Below are positions 45,243 through 52,907 of a stretch of DNA of 64,000 nt, one piece after another. The DNA is from an uncultured Flavobacterium sp. (lineage in GTDB: Bacteria; Bacteroidota; Bacteroidia; Flavobacteriales; Flavobacteriaceae), in the NCBI RefSeq assembly GCF_963422545.1, contig NZ_OY730251.1, forward strand, positions 124,001-188,000, given 5' to 3'. The notes under the pieces are model-generated. The model saw only the letters and a program-made list of their open reading frames with translations. It had not been told where the DNA came from and searched no databases. The stretch's first letter is position 1; each line of letters starts with the position of its first letter. A program made the position numbers and the translations under genes.

Positions 45243-46268
45243 ATGCAATTTTTTAGAATGAAGAAGCAAATGATTTTTGTTGGTTTAATGATCGTTTTTA
45301 TCATAAACCAAGGCTATAGCCAAACAATACTGAATAAAAAAAATATAGAAAATACGCTTAATGAGGCCTTTAATAAATTTAAAGATTTAAAAGAAGGAAA
45401 AAATGCAGACTATATTAAAGAGTTAGCCAATGTGGATCCCAATATTTTTGGTATTGCACTTGTTACTGCAGACGGAGCGGTATACACAAAAGGTGATATA
45501 ACCTCAATGGTTTCAATTCAAAGTATATCGAAAGTATTTACTATGGCAAAAGTAATTGAACAAGAAGGACCTCAGTTTTTGCAAGACAAAATAGGTGTGA
45601 ATGCGACTGGGCTGCCATTTAATTCTATTGTTGCGGTAGAAATGAATAAAGGTGATAAAATTAATCCTCTTGTAAATCCTGGAGCTATTGCGGCCACAAG
45701 TCTTATTAGAGGTAGTGATTCTATAGCAAAATGGAAAGAAATCCAGAAAATTCAGAGTGATTTTGCGGGAAGGCAGCTTTCTATAAATCGTCCAGTTTAT
45801 ATAAGTGAGGCTGGTGATAATTTGCGTAATCAAGCCATTGCACATTTGTTATTGGCTTATAATAGGATATATTTCGATCCGATAGAAGCAACAGATATTT
45901 ATACGAAACAATGCGCATTGAACGTAAATGTAAAGGATCTTGCTACAATGGCGGCCACATTGGCAAATGGAGGTGTTAATCCTATTACAAAGAATAAGGT
46001 GGTTAGTCAAACGACTGTGATGTATACCTTACCTGTAATGGCAACTGCGGGTCTTTATGATAATTCTGGAATTTGGCTGTTTAATTCTGGGCTTCCGGCA
46101 AAGAGTGGCGTTGGAGGAGGTATATTAGCAGTGTGTCCTGGTAAATTTGGAATTGCTGTTATTTCGCCACCATTAGATAACTCTGGAAATAGTTTGAAAG
46201 CTCAGAAAGTTATTCAATATGTTGTAGAGAAACTTAAAGCAAATCCTTATTGGATTGATCCTAAGTAG
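45243..46268 (+). CDS. glsA: glutaminase A with signal peptide
   Basis: Serine-dependent glutaminase converting glutamine to glutamate and ammonia. The GlsA fold fills about residues 35-335, with SIQSISKVF giving the SxxK pair Ser94/Lys97, then NPLVNPGAIAATSLI, TKQCALNVNVKDLATMAATLANGG and SGLPAKSGVGGGILAV. Unlike the usual cytoplasmic GlsA it carries a clear signal peptide (ending QGYSQ, residue 27), so it should act in the periplasm. Met6 (45258) is an alternative start. Confidence 0.93.
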   Translation: MQFFRMKKQMIFVGLMIVFIINQGYSQTILNKKNIENTLNEAFNKFKDLKEGKNADYIKELANVDPNIFGIALVTADGAVYTKGDITSMVSIQSISKVFTMAKVIEQEGPQFLQDKIGVNATGLPFNSIVAVEMNKGDKINPLVNPGAIAATSLIRGSDSIAKWKEIQKIQSDFAGRQLSINRPVYISEAGDNLRNQAIAHLLLAYNRIYFDPIEATDIYTKQCALNVNVKDLATMAATLANGGVNPITKNKVVSQTTVMYTLPVMATAGLYDNSGIWLFNSGLPAKSGVGGGILAVCPGKFGIAVISPPLDNSGNSLKAQKVIQYVVEKLKANPYWIDPK

Positions 46269-46280
46269 GCTTTGGGTAAA

Positions 46281-46318
46281 AAAAGAAAAGTCCAAAAATA
46301 ATTTTGGACTTTTCTTTT
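46281..46318. terminator. bidirectional terminator between glsA and rpe
   Basis: AAAAGAAAAGTCCAAAA (46281-46297) pairs perfectly with 46302-46318 around a 4-base loop, flanked by A and T runs. It serves two convergent genes. Confidence 0.87.
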
Positions 46319-46331
46319 TTGCTTTTGAAAT

Positions 46332-46994
46332 TTAAAAAGCAGTAAGGACTTTTAAATCTGCAATTGTTTGAGTTGGATTCTCTGCTTTAAAAACAAAGCT
46401 TCCTGCAACTAAAACATCAGCTCCGGCTTCTACTAATTGCTTTGCATTTTTGCTGGTCACACCGCCATCAATTTCAATTAATGTTGAAGCATTTTTGCGT
46501 GTAATTAAAGCTTTTAATTTCTCTACTTTAGTATAAGTATTTTCGATAAATGATTGTCCTCCAAAACCTGGATTCACACTCATAATGCATACTAAATCAA
46601 TATCGTTAATCACATCTTCTAATAAGTCAATATTTGTGTGTGGATTGATTGCAACTCCTGCTTTCATTCCTTCGGCTTTAATTGCCTGAAGAGTTCTGTG
46701 CAAATGTGTGCAAGCTTCATAATGCACGCTTAAGATGTTCGCACCTAAATCTGCAAAAGTTTTAATGTATCTGTCCGGATCAACAATCATTAAATGCACG
46801 TCGATAGTTTTTTTAGCATGTCTTGAAATAGCTTCTAAAACAGGCATTCCAAAAGAAATATTCGGAACAAAAACTCCATCCATAATATCAATATGGAACC
46901 AATCAGCCTGACTGTTATTGATCATTTCGACATCGCGTTGTAAATTGGCAAAATCAGCTGCAAGAACAGAAGGAGCAATAAGTGTATTCTTCAT
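46332..46994 (-). CDS. rpe: ribulose-phosphate 3-epimerase
   Basis: Pentose-phosphate enzyme interconverting ribulose-5-phosphate and xylulose-5-phosphate. A 220-aa TIM barrel with APSVLAADFANL (Ser near residue 9), DWFHIDIMDGVFVPNISFG with the metal-binding His and Asp, VDVHLM-type TIDVHLMI, VNPGFGGQSFI and EIDGGVTSKNA. All catalytic residues are present and length is standard. Confidence 0.96.
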   Translation of the reverse strand: MKNTLIAPSVLAADFANLQRDVEMINNSQADWFHIDIMDGVFVPNISFGMPVLEAISRHAKKTIDVHLMIVDPDRYIKTFADLGANILSVHYEACTHLHRTLQAIKAEGMKAGVAINPHTNIDLLEDVINDIDLVCIMSVNPGFGGQSFIENTYTKVEKLKALITRKNASTLIEIDGGVTSKNAKQLVEAGADVLVAGSFVFKAENPTQTIADLKVLTAF

Positions 46995-47055
46995 TGTGTA
47001 GTTGTGTGTAGTTATTTTTTACAAAGATAATTTTTTTATAATTTACATTGAAATT

Positions 47056-47281
47056 TAACCGAAAAGCTCGCAAGGTATTTTAAGTTAAAACTTCTATGTA
47101 ATGAGATTTTACCGCAAAGTCCGCAAAGATTTTACGCAGAGTTCACAAAGTTGTTATGCTGAATTTTTGATGAGTTTATGAAGTTCACAAAGCTTTACGC
47201 AAAGTTTGATCAACACAAAGCTTTGCGAACTTTGTGTTTTTATAAGATTCAGAAGATAAAAAACCTTGCGAACTTTGCGGT
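47056..47281. repeat. CGCAAAG-type interspersed repeat cluster, copy 2
   Basis: Multiple near-copies of CCGCAAAGTCCGCAAAG, CGCAGAGTTCACAAAG and inverted CTTTGCGAACTTTGTG. The 16 bases at 47264-47279 match 19906-19921 exactly in inverse orientation. The facing copies could form large hairpins. Confidence 0.65.
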
Positions 47282-47304
47282 TAAAAAAAACGCCAGTTAA
47301 AACC

Positions 47305-47335
47305 AATAAAAAACTCCGGTAATCAGCCGGAGTTT
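47305..47335 (-). terminator. intrinsic terminator downstream of rpoD
   Basis: AAACTCCGG (47311-47319), 7-base loop, CCGGAGTTT (47327-47335). On the minus strand it is followed by T6. It lies about 146 bp beyond the rpoD stop, after the repeat. Confidence 0.8.
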
Positions 47336-47383
47336 CAATCATCAATCAAAAAACGAACAGTCAATCAAACTGTTGTTTGCTTT

Positions 47384-47470
47384 AAAATTCCAAATATTAT
47401 AATTTTCGAATAAAATTCCAAATTCCAACTTTTATATTGGTATTTGGAATTTTAAATATATTGGAATTTA
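47384..47470. repeat. interspersed repeat, copy 2
   Basis: Shares 26 exact bases (47404-47429) with 28217-28242 in inverse orientation, and looser similarity to both sides. It has internal TTCCAA/TTGGAA inverted words. Confidence 0.7.
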
Positions 47471-47480
47471 TATTTTAATA

Positions 47481-48344
47481 TTAACCTAAATAGGTTTTAA
47501 GAATTTTACTTCTTGAAGTATGTTTTAATCTACGGATTGCTTTTTCTTTAATCTGACGTACACGCTCACGAGTTAGGTCGAAAGTTTCTCCAATTTCTTC
47601 TAAAGTCATTGGGTGTTGATCGCCAAGACCAAAATATAAACGAACAACATCTGCCTCTCTAGGAGTTAATGTTTCTAATGAACGTTCGATTTCAGTACGT
47701 AATGATTCGTGAATTAACTCTCTGTCCGGGTTTGGAGATTCTCCAGAACGTAAAACGTCATAAAGGTTAGAATCTTCCCCTTCAACAAGAGGTGCATCCA
47801 TAGATAAGTGACGACCAGAGTTTTTCATAGACTCTTTTACGTCATTTACTGTCATGTCAAGTTCTTTTGCAATTTCTTCAGCAGAAGGTGGACGCTCGTT
47901 AGATTGCTCTAATAAAGCATACATTTTGTTGATTTTATTGATAGAACCAATTTTGTTTAATGGTAAACGAACAATACGAGATTGTTCTGCCAAAGCCTGT
48001 AGAATCGATTGACGAATCCACCATACAGCATAAGAGATGAATTTGAAACCACGAGTTTCATCAAAACGTTGAGCCGCTTTAATTAAACCTAAGTTTCCTT
48101 CATTAATTAAGTCAGGAAGAGTTAATCCTTGGTTTTGATATTGTTTAGCAACCGATACAACGAAACGTAGGTTGGCTTTTGTTAATTTTTCTAATGCTCT
48201 TTGATCACCAGCCTTAATTCTTTGTGCTAATTCTACCTCTTCATCAGCGGTAATTAGGTCAACTTTTCCAATTTCTTGTAGGTATTTGTCTAACGATGCA
48301 GTTTCACGATTGGTTACCTGCTTGGTGATTTTAAGTTGTCTCAT
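47481..48344 (-). CDS. rpoD: primary RNA polymerase sigma factor, short Bacteroidota type
   Basis: Housekeeping sigma-70 of 287 aa, lacking region 1.1 as in other Bacteroidota. Region 1.2 is near DKYLQEIGKVDLITADEEVE. Region 2 includes NLRFVVSVAKQYQNQGLTLP and AQRFDETRGFKFISYAVWWI (2.3/2.4). Region 3 is about 130-200, and region 4 has the helix-turn-helix MTLEEIGETFDLTRERVRQI (about 250-269). It would read the TTG/TAnnTTTG promoters seen elsewhere in this window. Confidence 0.97.
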   Translation of the reverse strand: MRQLKITKQVTNRETASLDKYLQEIGKVDLITADEEVELAQRIKAGDQRALEKLTKANLRFVVSVAKQYQNQGLTLPDLINEGNLGLIKAAQRFDETRGFKFISYAVWWIRQSILQALAEQSRIVRLPLNKIGSINKINKMYALLEQSNERPPSAEEIAKELDMTVNDVKESMKNSGRHLSMDAPLVEGEDSNLYDVLRSGESPNPDRELIHESLRTEIERSLETLTPREADVVRLYFGLGDQHPMTLEEIGETFDLTRERVRQIKEKAIRRLKHTSRSKILKTYLG

Positions 48345-48497
48345 GTTTTTTGTCTCCTCAATTTTTAAGTGTACAAATGGTTATACGTAGGAAGATACAA
48401 AAAAGTTACAATTAGATAAAAAATATTTAAAAAAAGAAAAACAATCAGTGTTAAAGATTTAATTATGAGTGTTTTATTATGGATTTAAAAATTTATT

Positions 48498-48719
48498 TTA
48501 CTCTAAAAAATCATCAGAAGCGTTTAAAATTTCGTCAAATATCTTCTTAAGTGATTTTATATAGATTGGAAGTGCAATTAATAGTAATAGATATTCTTTT
48601 CTGAGAATTGTAACATCATCCAGAATTTGGTATAAAGACGGAATGATTACAGCTAGTGAGACAACAATTCCAACCCAGGGATTATTGATTATTTTTTTTA
48701 TTATTGACAAAAGTTTCAT
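48498..48719 (-). CDS. small membrane protein of unknown function
   Basis: 73 aa from Met at 48719 (MKLLSIIKKIINNPWVGIVV); an ATG at 48749 adds ten residues. Two hydrophobic segments (about 15-32 and 44-60) and an acidic tail (DEILNASDDFLE). No family recognised. It lies between rpoD and the LytTR regulator, separated from the latter by a terminator. Confidence 0.6.
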   Translation of the reverse strand: MKLLSIIKKIINNPWVGIVVSLAVIIPSLYQILDDVTILRKEYLLLLIALPIYIKSLKKIFDEILNASDDFLE

Positions 48720-48887
48720 TTCAGGCTGGTTGATTAACGCGATTCTCATTTATAGCTGTTTTTGTTGTTTTAGAGTGTAAAATTAATTTTGATTTTGGCG
48801 TTGTAGCAGAGAAATGTCATGAAAACCTGTTTTCGTGTCATGAAATCTTTAAAGGACTTAGTATTAGAGTTTTGTAGTAAAACAAAA

Positions 48888-48914
48888 AAATCCCCTTCGA
48901 AATAAAGAGGATTT
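48888..48914 (-). terminator. intrinsic terminator after the LytTR regulator
   Basis: AAATCCCCTT (48888-48897) pairs with AAGAGGATTT (48905-48914) with one mismatch. On the minus strand it runs into seven T. It marks the downstream limit of the peptide/two-component locus. Confidence 0.75.
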
Positions 48915-48942
48915 GAGGCTTTTCGATTAAAAAGGATTGTTT

Positions 48943-49689
48943 TTAAGACAAAATATTCATCTTTTTTATAAAATCTTTATAAGTATCACTTAAGTTTATT
49001 TTGTGATTTCCTTTTAGAATAACAAGATTATCGGCAAGAATGATTTCTTCAATTTTGTCTGTATTGACAATAGTGTTTCGATGCGTTTTTATGAATTTAT
49101 TTTTGTCTAATAAATTACTGATCTTGGTCAGCGAAATTTGAATGACGAATTTTTCTTTTTCGGTAATAATGTTGCAATATCGTTCTTCGACTTCAATATA
49201 TATAATGTCGTTTATGGCTACTTTTTTTAGTGAGTTTTTCTTCTTTATAAATAAGTAATCATTGCTAATTACGGTATTTTGTTCTTCGCTTAAAAACACA
49301 TTTGTTTGTTGATAGAATTTTTCAACCGCCATTTCTATAGCATATAGTAATTCTAACTCATTAAAAGGTTTCATTAAAAAACTGAAAGGTTTTGTAAGTT
49401 TTGCACGTTCAAAAATCTGGCGATCTTGTGAACTGGTTAAAAAGACAAATGGTTTTGAAGCATTCGGAATAATATTTATAGACTCAGCAAAAGTAATTCC
49501 GTCTGGTTTTCCGTCCAGAAACACATCGATAATAATAAGATCAACGGTGTTTTCGTAAAAAAGCTTAATAGCATCAGTAAAATTTCCGGCGACTCCAGCA
49601 ACAGTATAATTATTTTCAAGCAATACTTTGGTAAGTGCATCACCTTGTTCTGGAGTATCTTCTATGATTAAAACATTGATGTTATCCAT
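48943..49689 (-). CDS. LytTR-family response regulator
   Basis: 248-aa DNA-binding response regulator. The receiver domain (about 3-120) has the acidic pocket IIEDTPEQ, phospho-acceptor Asp55 in IIIDVFLDG, FLTSSQ and the conserved Lys in MKPFN. The C-terminal LytTR domain (about 148-245) has INDIIYIEVEERYCNIITEK and FIKTHRNTIVNTDKI. LytTR regulators often control peptide-pheromone or bacteriocin genes in Gram-positive bacteria (ComE, AgrA). Here it lies directly downstream of three double-glycine peptide genes and a histidine kinase gene, all on the same strand, so it is the likely partner of that kinase. Confidence 0.93.
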   Translation of the reverse strand: MDNINVLIIEDTPEQGDALTKVLLENNYTVAGVAGNFTDAIKLFYENTVDLIIIDVFLDGKPDGITFAESINIIPNASKPFVFLTSSQDRQIFERAKLTKPFSFLMKPFNELELLYAIEMAVEKFYQQTNVFLSEEQNTVISNDYLFIKKKNSLKKVAINDIIYIEVEERYCNIITEKEKFVIQISLTKISNLLDKNKFIKTHRNTIVNTDKIEEIILADNLVILKGNHKINLSDTYKDFIKKMNILS

Positions 49690-49887
49690 TGTTTATCGTT
49701 TTTGGGAAAGCAAGTATTTTTAGTAAAACTTTTAGTGGAGTAAAGTAAAGAATTATTATAGGAAAAAGATTGTTTAAAGCGTGTTTTTTAAGGGCATTTA
49801 TCCAAATATTGAGGTTGTTGTTATTTGCATTCTATAAATTCAATTTTGGTTAAGATTTTTTCTAAAATAGAATACACCTGCTTTGGA

Positions 49888-50031
49888 TTAATCAGGTATA
49901 CTTGTTTTTGTACCTCTAGATAATGTTGGATCTCCTCCTCCTAAAATAGTTTGCAATTGTTTTCTGGAAAGAGGAGTGAAGTTTTTCAGGTTTGATGTTT
50001 TCTCCGTGTTTGTGGCTGCTTTATTTTTCAT
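49888..50031 (-). CDS. double-glycine leader peptide 1
   Basis: Small gene of 47 codons. The peptide starts MKNKAATNTEKTSNLKNF. A leader follows with LSRKQLQTILGG, matching the double-glycine pattern (hydrophobic positions before GG at 31-32). The 15-residue tail is GDPTLSRGTKTSIPD. It has no Cys and no hydrophobic signal peptide. It is the third of three tandem copies; copy 2 starts 193 bp upstream. The near-identity of tail sequence in three copies with silent and conservative changes supports real translation. Export by a peptidase-containing ABC transporter is expected for this leader type, but none is visible in the window. Function unknown; pheromone or small natural product are the candidates. 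Confidence 0.8.
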   Translation of the reverse strand: MKNKAATNTEKTSNLKNFTPLSRKQLQTILGGGDPTLSRGTKTSIPD

Positions 50032-50080
50032 ATACTTTTTGTTTTAAATTTTTTACTCCAGTGAAGCATTTGCTTTTTGA

Positions 50081-50224
50081 TTAATCAGGAATACTTGTTC
50101 TTGTTCCTCTAGATATTGTTGGATCTGTTCCTCCTAAAATAGTTTGTAATTGTTTTTTGGAAAGAGCAGTGAAGTTTTTAAGGTTTGATGTTTTCGTCGT
50201 GTTTGTAGTTGCTTTATTTTTCAT
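50081..50224 (-). CDS. double-glycine leader peptide 2
   Basis: 47 codons. Start MKNKATTNTTKTSNLKNF, leader end LSKKQLQTILGG (Gly31-Gly32), tail TDPTISRGTRTSIPD. It differs from peptide 1 at about ten positions, mostly in the N-terminal Thr-rich part, while the leader core and tail motif are kept. It is 49 bp upstream of peptide 1, and the spacer (TTAATCAAAAAG... to an A-rich end) is similar to the spacer after peptide 3, so the whole unit was tandemly duplicated. No Shine-Dalgarno sequence, as usual here. Confidence 0.8.
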   Translation of the reverse strand: MKNKATTNTTKTSNLKNFTALSKKQLQTILGGTDPTISRGTRTSIPD

Positions 50225-50275
50225 AGTTTTTGTTTTAATTTTTTGAATCTAACGAACGAAGTACTTACTTTTTGA

Positions 50276-50425
50276 TTAATCTCCCGAACTTGTTCTTGTA
50301 CCTCTTGATAATGTTGGATCTGTTCCTCCTAAAATAGTTTGTAATTGTTTTGTGGAAAGAGAAGTGAAGTTTTTAAGGTTTGATGTTTTCTCTGTGTTTG
50401 TGGTTTGCGGTGCTTTGTTTTTCAT
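50276..50425 (-). CDS. double-glycine leader peptide 3
   Basis: 49 codons. Start MKNKAPQTTNTEKTSNLKNF, leader end LSTKQLQTILGG (Gly33-Gly34), tail TDPTLSRGTRTSSGD. Cleavage after GG would give 15 residues in all three copies. It is the first of the array, 156 bp after the histidine kinase stop and 51 bp before peptide 2. A further in-frame ATG upstream within a T-rich region is not supported by similarity. Its two-residue longer N-terminus lies before the conserved leader part. Confidence 0.8.
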   Translation of the reverse strand: MKNKAPQTTNTEKTSNLKNFTSLSTKQLQTILGGTDPTLSRGTRTSSGD

Positions 50426-50581
50426 GTTGTTTCATTTTTTGGGTCGAGTATAAAAATAAGCAAAAAAATAAGATTAGTGTATAAAAAATGTAGGATTAAT
50501 TGGAGTGTAATTAATTAATTTATTTGTATAATAGGTTATTGCAAAAAAATAACAGGATTTGCTTTGTTTTAAATTGATATA

Positions 50582-52312
50582 CTATACAATTGTTTTTGGG
50601 AAAGTCAGAATCATTTTAGTTCCTTGATTGAGTTCGCTTTCTATAGTTAAGGTTCCACTATTTTTCTTGATCATTTGTTTAGATAATTGCAAACCTAAAC
50701 CAGTTCCGATAATTTCAGAATTGTTTTTCTTGGCTAGCAATTCACCATCTGAAAGTAATTCTTGAATCGTGCTTTCTTTCATTCCTATACCAGAATCCTC
50801 AATGATAAGTTTACAAAAATCAGTATTTGTGTCTTCTGTGTAAAAGCTAATTTTTCCGTTTTCATTAGAAAATTTAATTGCATTGTCTAATAGATTTCGA
50901 AGTACAATCTTTAACGAATCGAGGTCTACGAAGATAAAGATATTTTTTGGAACCAAATTCTCAAAGGTAATCGCTTTATCAAGAAGCAATGGTTTATAAT
51001 TATATTCAATTTGCTGTACGACAGAATATAAATGGACCGATTCTTTATGAAAATACAATTGCTTGGTTTGTAGCATCGCCCAGTGCAATAAATTATCTAA
51101 TAACCTGTAAGCGCCATTGGCAATACTGCTATTTTGTATGATAAGTTGGTTTAGCTCGTCATAATTTTTGGTTTCCAGAGTCGCAGATAATTTAGAGTTA
51201 CTTGTTTTGAGTGCATTTACAGAAGATCTTAAATCATGACTTACAATCGAGAACAATTGATCTTTAGTAGCATTTAGTTCGTCGAGTTTATTCTTTTGAA
51301 GTAATATAATTTTGGCGTTCTTTATTTTTTGAGCATACAGATAAACACCAGCAGTTAAAATTAATAATAAGCCAATTGCGGAGAAAAACAAACCATTGCG
51401 TTGTGCCTTTTTAAGTTTATTTTCGACTTCAAGTACTCTAATCTGTTTTTGTTTTTGAGCTACAGCAAATTTCTTCTCATAATCGGCAACTGCCCAAATT
51501 TTGTTTTGATTGTTTAAAGAATCTAGCCATTGCTCGGATTCTTTTCTGTATTCTAAAGCTTTTTTGAGATTACCTTTGTTTTCTTCTACAATAGCCATAT
51601 TGAATGCTGTAGTGTATTTTAAGTCGAAATTTTTTATATTTTTAGATAAAGCATATGCTTTTTCAAAATAGTATATGGCTTGTTTATCTTTATATTGTAG
51701 ATAATAGAGATTTGCAATATTAATATTGGCTCGAATTACACTTTTTGTAATCTGTTTGGGATTTAAAACAGCGTCTTTTTTTAAATAAGATTCTGCTTTT
51801 GTATATTGATTTAAATGTAAATAACAGATTCCTATATTCGCATACAAAATAGCTATTTCATTTTCATCTTTATGGTTTAATATCTCTTTTTCGGCTTTCA
51901 AATAATAAACAATTGCTTTTTTGAAATTTTTTTCATGATAAAACAATAATCCAATATTATTATCAACGAGATAATAATATTGGAAAGATTTGTTTATTAA
52001 GCTAAATTCAATGCTTGCTTGTTTATAGAGTTCTTTCTCTCTTAATGAATGACCTCTAAAATAATGACAATAATCTATTGTTTCTAAATCAGACTTAGAA
52101 TTCAGTTGTTTCATCGAATACACCAATGTGGAATCCCATTCTTTTTTTAAAAAAAAGTAGTGTGCTTTGTTAAAATTCTTTTCGTTTTTTATGGAATTTG
52201 CTTTTCTTTGAATAGCAATTTCAAAATAATTCAAGCTTTTTCCTTGTTGTGAGAAAATTATTGAAGGTAAAAAAAGAAACAGAAAAATTAAATTATGTAC
52301 TTTTTGAATCAT
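50582..52312 (-). CDS. TPR-containing sensor histidine kinase
   Basis: 576-aa membrane kinase. The signal peptide (1-21, ending IIFSQ) exports a TPR-rich sensor region (about 45-265, with repeats such as AILYANIGICYLHLNQYTKA). A short coiled-coil and one transmembrane helix (about 307-326) follow. The cytoplasmic part has HisKA with phospho-acceptor His359 (SIVSHDLRSS) and HATPase_c with NLLDNAIKFSNENG, DSGIGM and GTGLGLQLSKQM. TPRs bind peptides in many proteins, so a periplasmic TPR sensor next to three exported-peptide genes fits ligand sensing; this is inference. It has no fused receiver, so the adjacent LytTR protein is the natural partner. Confidence 0.93.
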   Translation of the reverse strand: MIQKVHNLIFLFLFLPSIIFSQQGKSLNYFEIAIQRKANSIKNEKNFNKAHYFFLKKEWDSTLVYSMKQLNSKSDLETIDYCHYFRGHSLREKELYKQASIEFSLINKSFQYYYLVDNNIGLLFYHEKNFKKAIVYYLKAEKEILNHKDENEIAILYANIGICYLHLNQYTKAESYLKKDAVLNPKQITKSVIRANINIANLYYLQYKDKQAIYYFEKAYALSKNIKNFDLKYTTAFNMAIVEENKGNLKKALEYRKESEQWLDSLNNQNKIWAVADYEKKFAVAQKQKQIRVLEVENKLKKAQRNGLFFSAIGLLLILTAGVYLYAQKIKNAKIILLQKNKLDELNATKDQLFSIVSHDLRSSVNALKTSNSKLSATLETKNYDELNQLIIQNSSIANGAYRLLDNLLHWAMLQTKQLYFHKESVHLYSVVQQIEYNYKPLLLDKAITFENLVPKNIFIFVDLDSLKIVLRNLLDNAIKFSNENGKISFYTEDTNTDFCKLIIEDSGIGMKESTIQELLSDGELLAKKNNSEIIGTGLGLQLSKQMIKKNSGTLTIESELNQGTKMILTFPKTIV

Positions 52313-52436
52313 TATTGGCTATTGGTACTTTATAAAATCACTAATTCTTAATTGTGTTAATAATTATGTATTGTAAATTAAATCATCATTAAATATTTAT
52401 ACAAAACACTAAATAGTAGTGTAATATAGTTTGGCT

Positions 52437-52868
52437 CTATAAAGATCCTGCACTTGTCTTTGTACCTCTAGAAGTTGTCGGATCTGTTCCGTCGCCAGGG
52501 CCTAAAACAGTTGTTGAAGTTGTATATTTTAAGAAAGAAATAACTTCTGTGATGTTTCCAACAGTGTCAGAGGTGTAATCTGTTTCTACATAATAGACAT
52601 TATAAGTCTCCGGGGAAATCTCGTCCCATTCGTAGTCAAAATAAATTGTGAAAGTATTATCTTGTTCTATTACTTTTTGGACTGTCGGTTTTTCTGTTCC
52701 TTTAGAATTGATATATAGCGTAGCACAGATTTTTAATGTTGGTACTCCGTCATTCTTATAAAAGTTTGCCGAAGCCAAGGGAGGAATTGGAAAAGTTATA
52801 TTTTGTATGTCTTTAAATATAAAATCTTCGCTGTTGATTTGTGTGTTTTGTACAACTTTCAATGTCAT
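52437..52868 (-). CDS. 143-aa protein ending in the peptide-family tail motif
   Basis: No signal peptide and no recognised family. Residues 1-115 look like an all-beta domain (FTIYFDYEWDEISPETYNVYY). The last residues, VLGPGDGTDPTTSRGTKTS (121-139) plus AGSL, carry the same tail as the three small peptides (GG-TDPT-x-SRGT-[KR]-TS). The DNA for the tail is also about 85% identical to that of peptide 2 over roughly 40 bases, so the ends share ancestry. It lies 124 bp upstream of the kinase gene on the same strand. It could be a larger member of the exported peptide family, a carrier or an immunity-type partner. Confidence 0.85.
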   Translation of the reverse strand: MTLKVVQNTQINSEDFIFKDIQNITFPIPPLASANFYKNDGVPTLKICATLYINSKGTEKPTVQKVIEQDNTFTIYFDYEWDEISPETYNVYYVETDYTSDTVGNITEVISFLKYTTSTTVLGPGDGTDPTTSRGTKTSAGSL

Positions 52869-52907
52869 AATAGGGTTTTTAGGGTTAATATTTTTATTTT
52901 TGGTACG

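Larger units (their letters stand above)
46995..47480. other. gene-free region between rpe and rpoD, rich in repeats
   Basis: No coding sequence with support is visible. It contains a cluster of CGCAAAG/CTTTGCG words (47056-47281), a terminator (47311-47335) and a copy of the AAATTCCAA repeat (47384-47470). The rpe upstream region lies at the left edge. Confidence 0.7.

Noticed and set aside
49888..50425. CRISPR or non-coding tandem repeat reading of the three repeat units
   Set aside because: Units are about 195 bp, differ mainly at codon third positions or as whole codons, and keep an open frame with a shared leader and tail, which fits genes rather than spacers.
49888..50425. Calling the peptides lanthipeptides, graspetides or class II bacteriocins
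   Set aside because: They have no Cys, no microviridin-type TxKxPSD motif and no modifying or immunity gene nearby, so only the double-glycine leader is supported.
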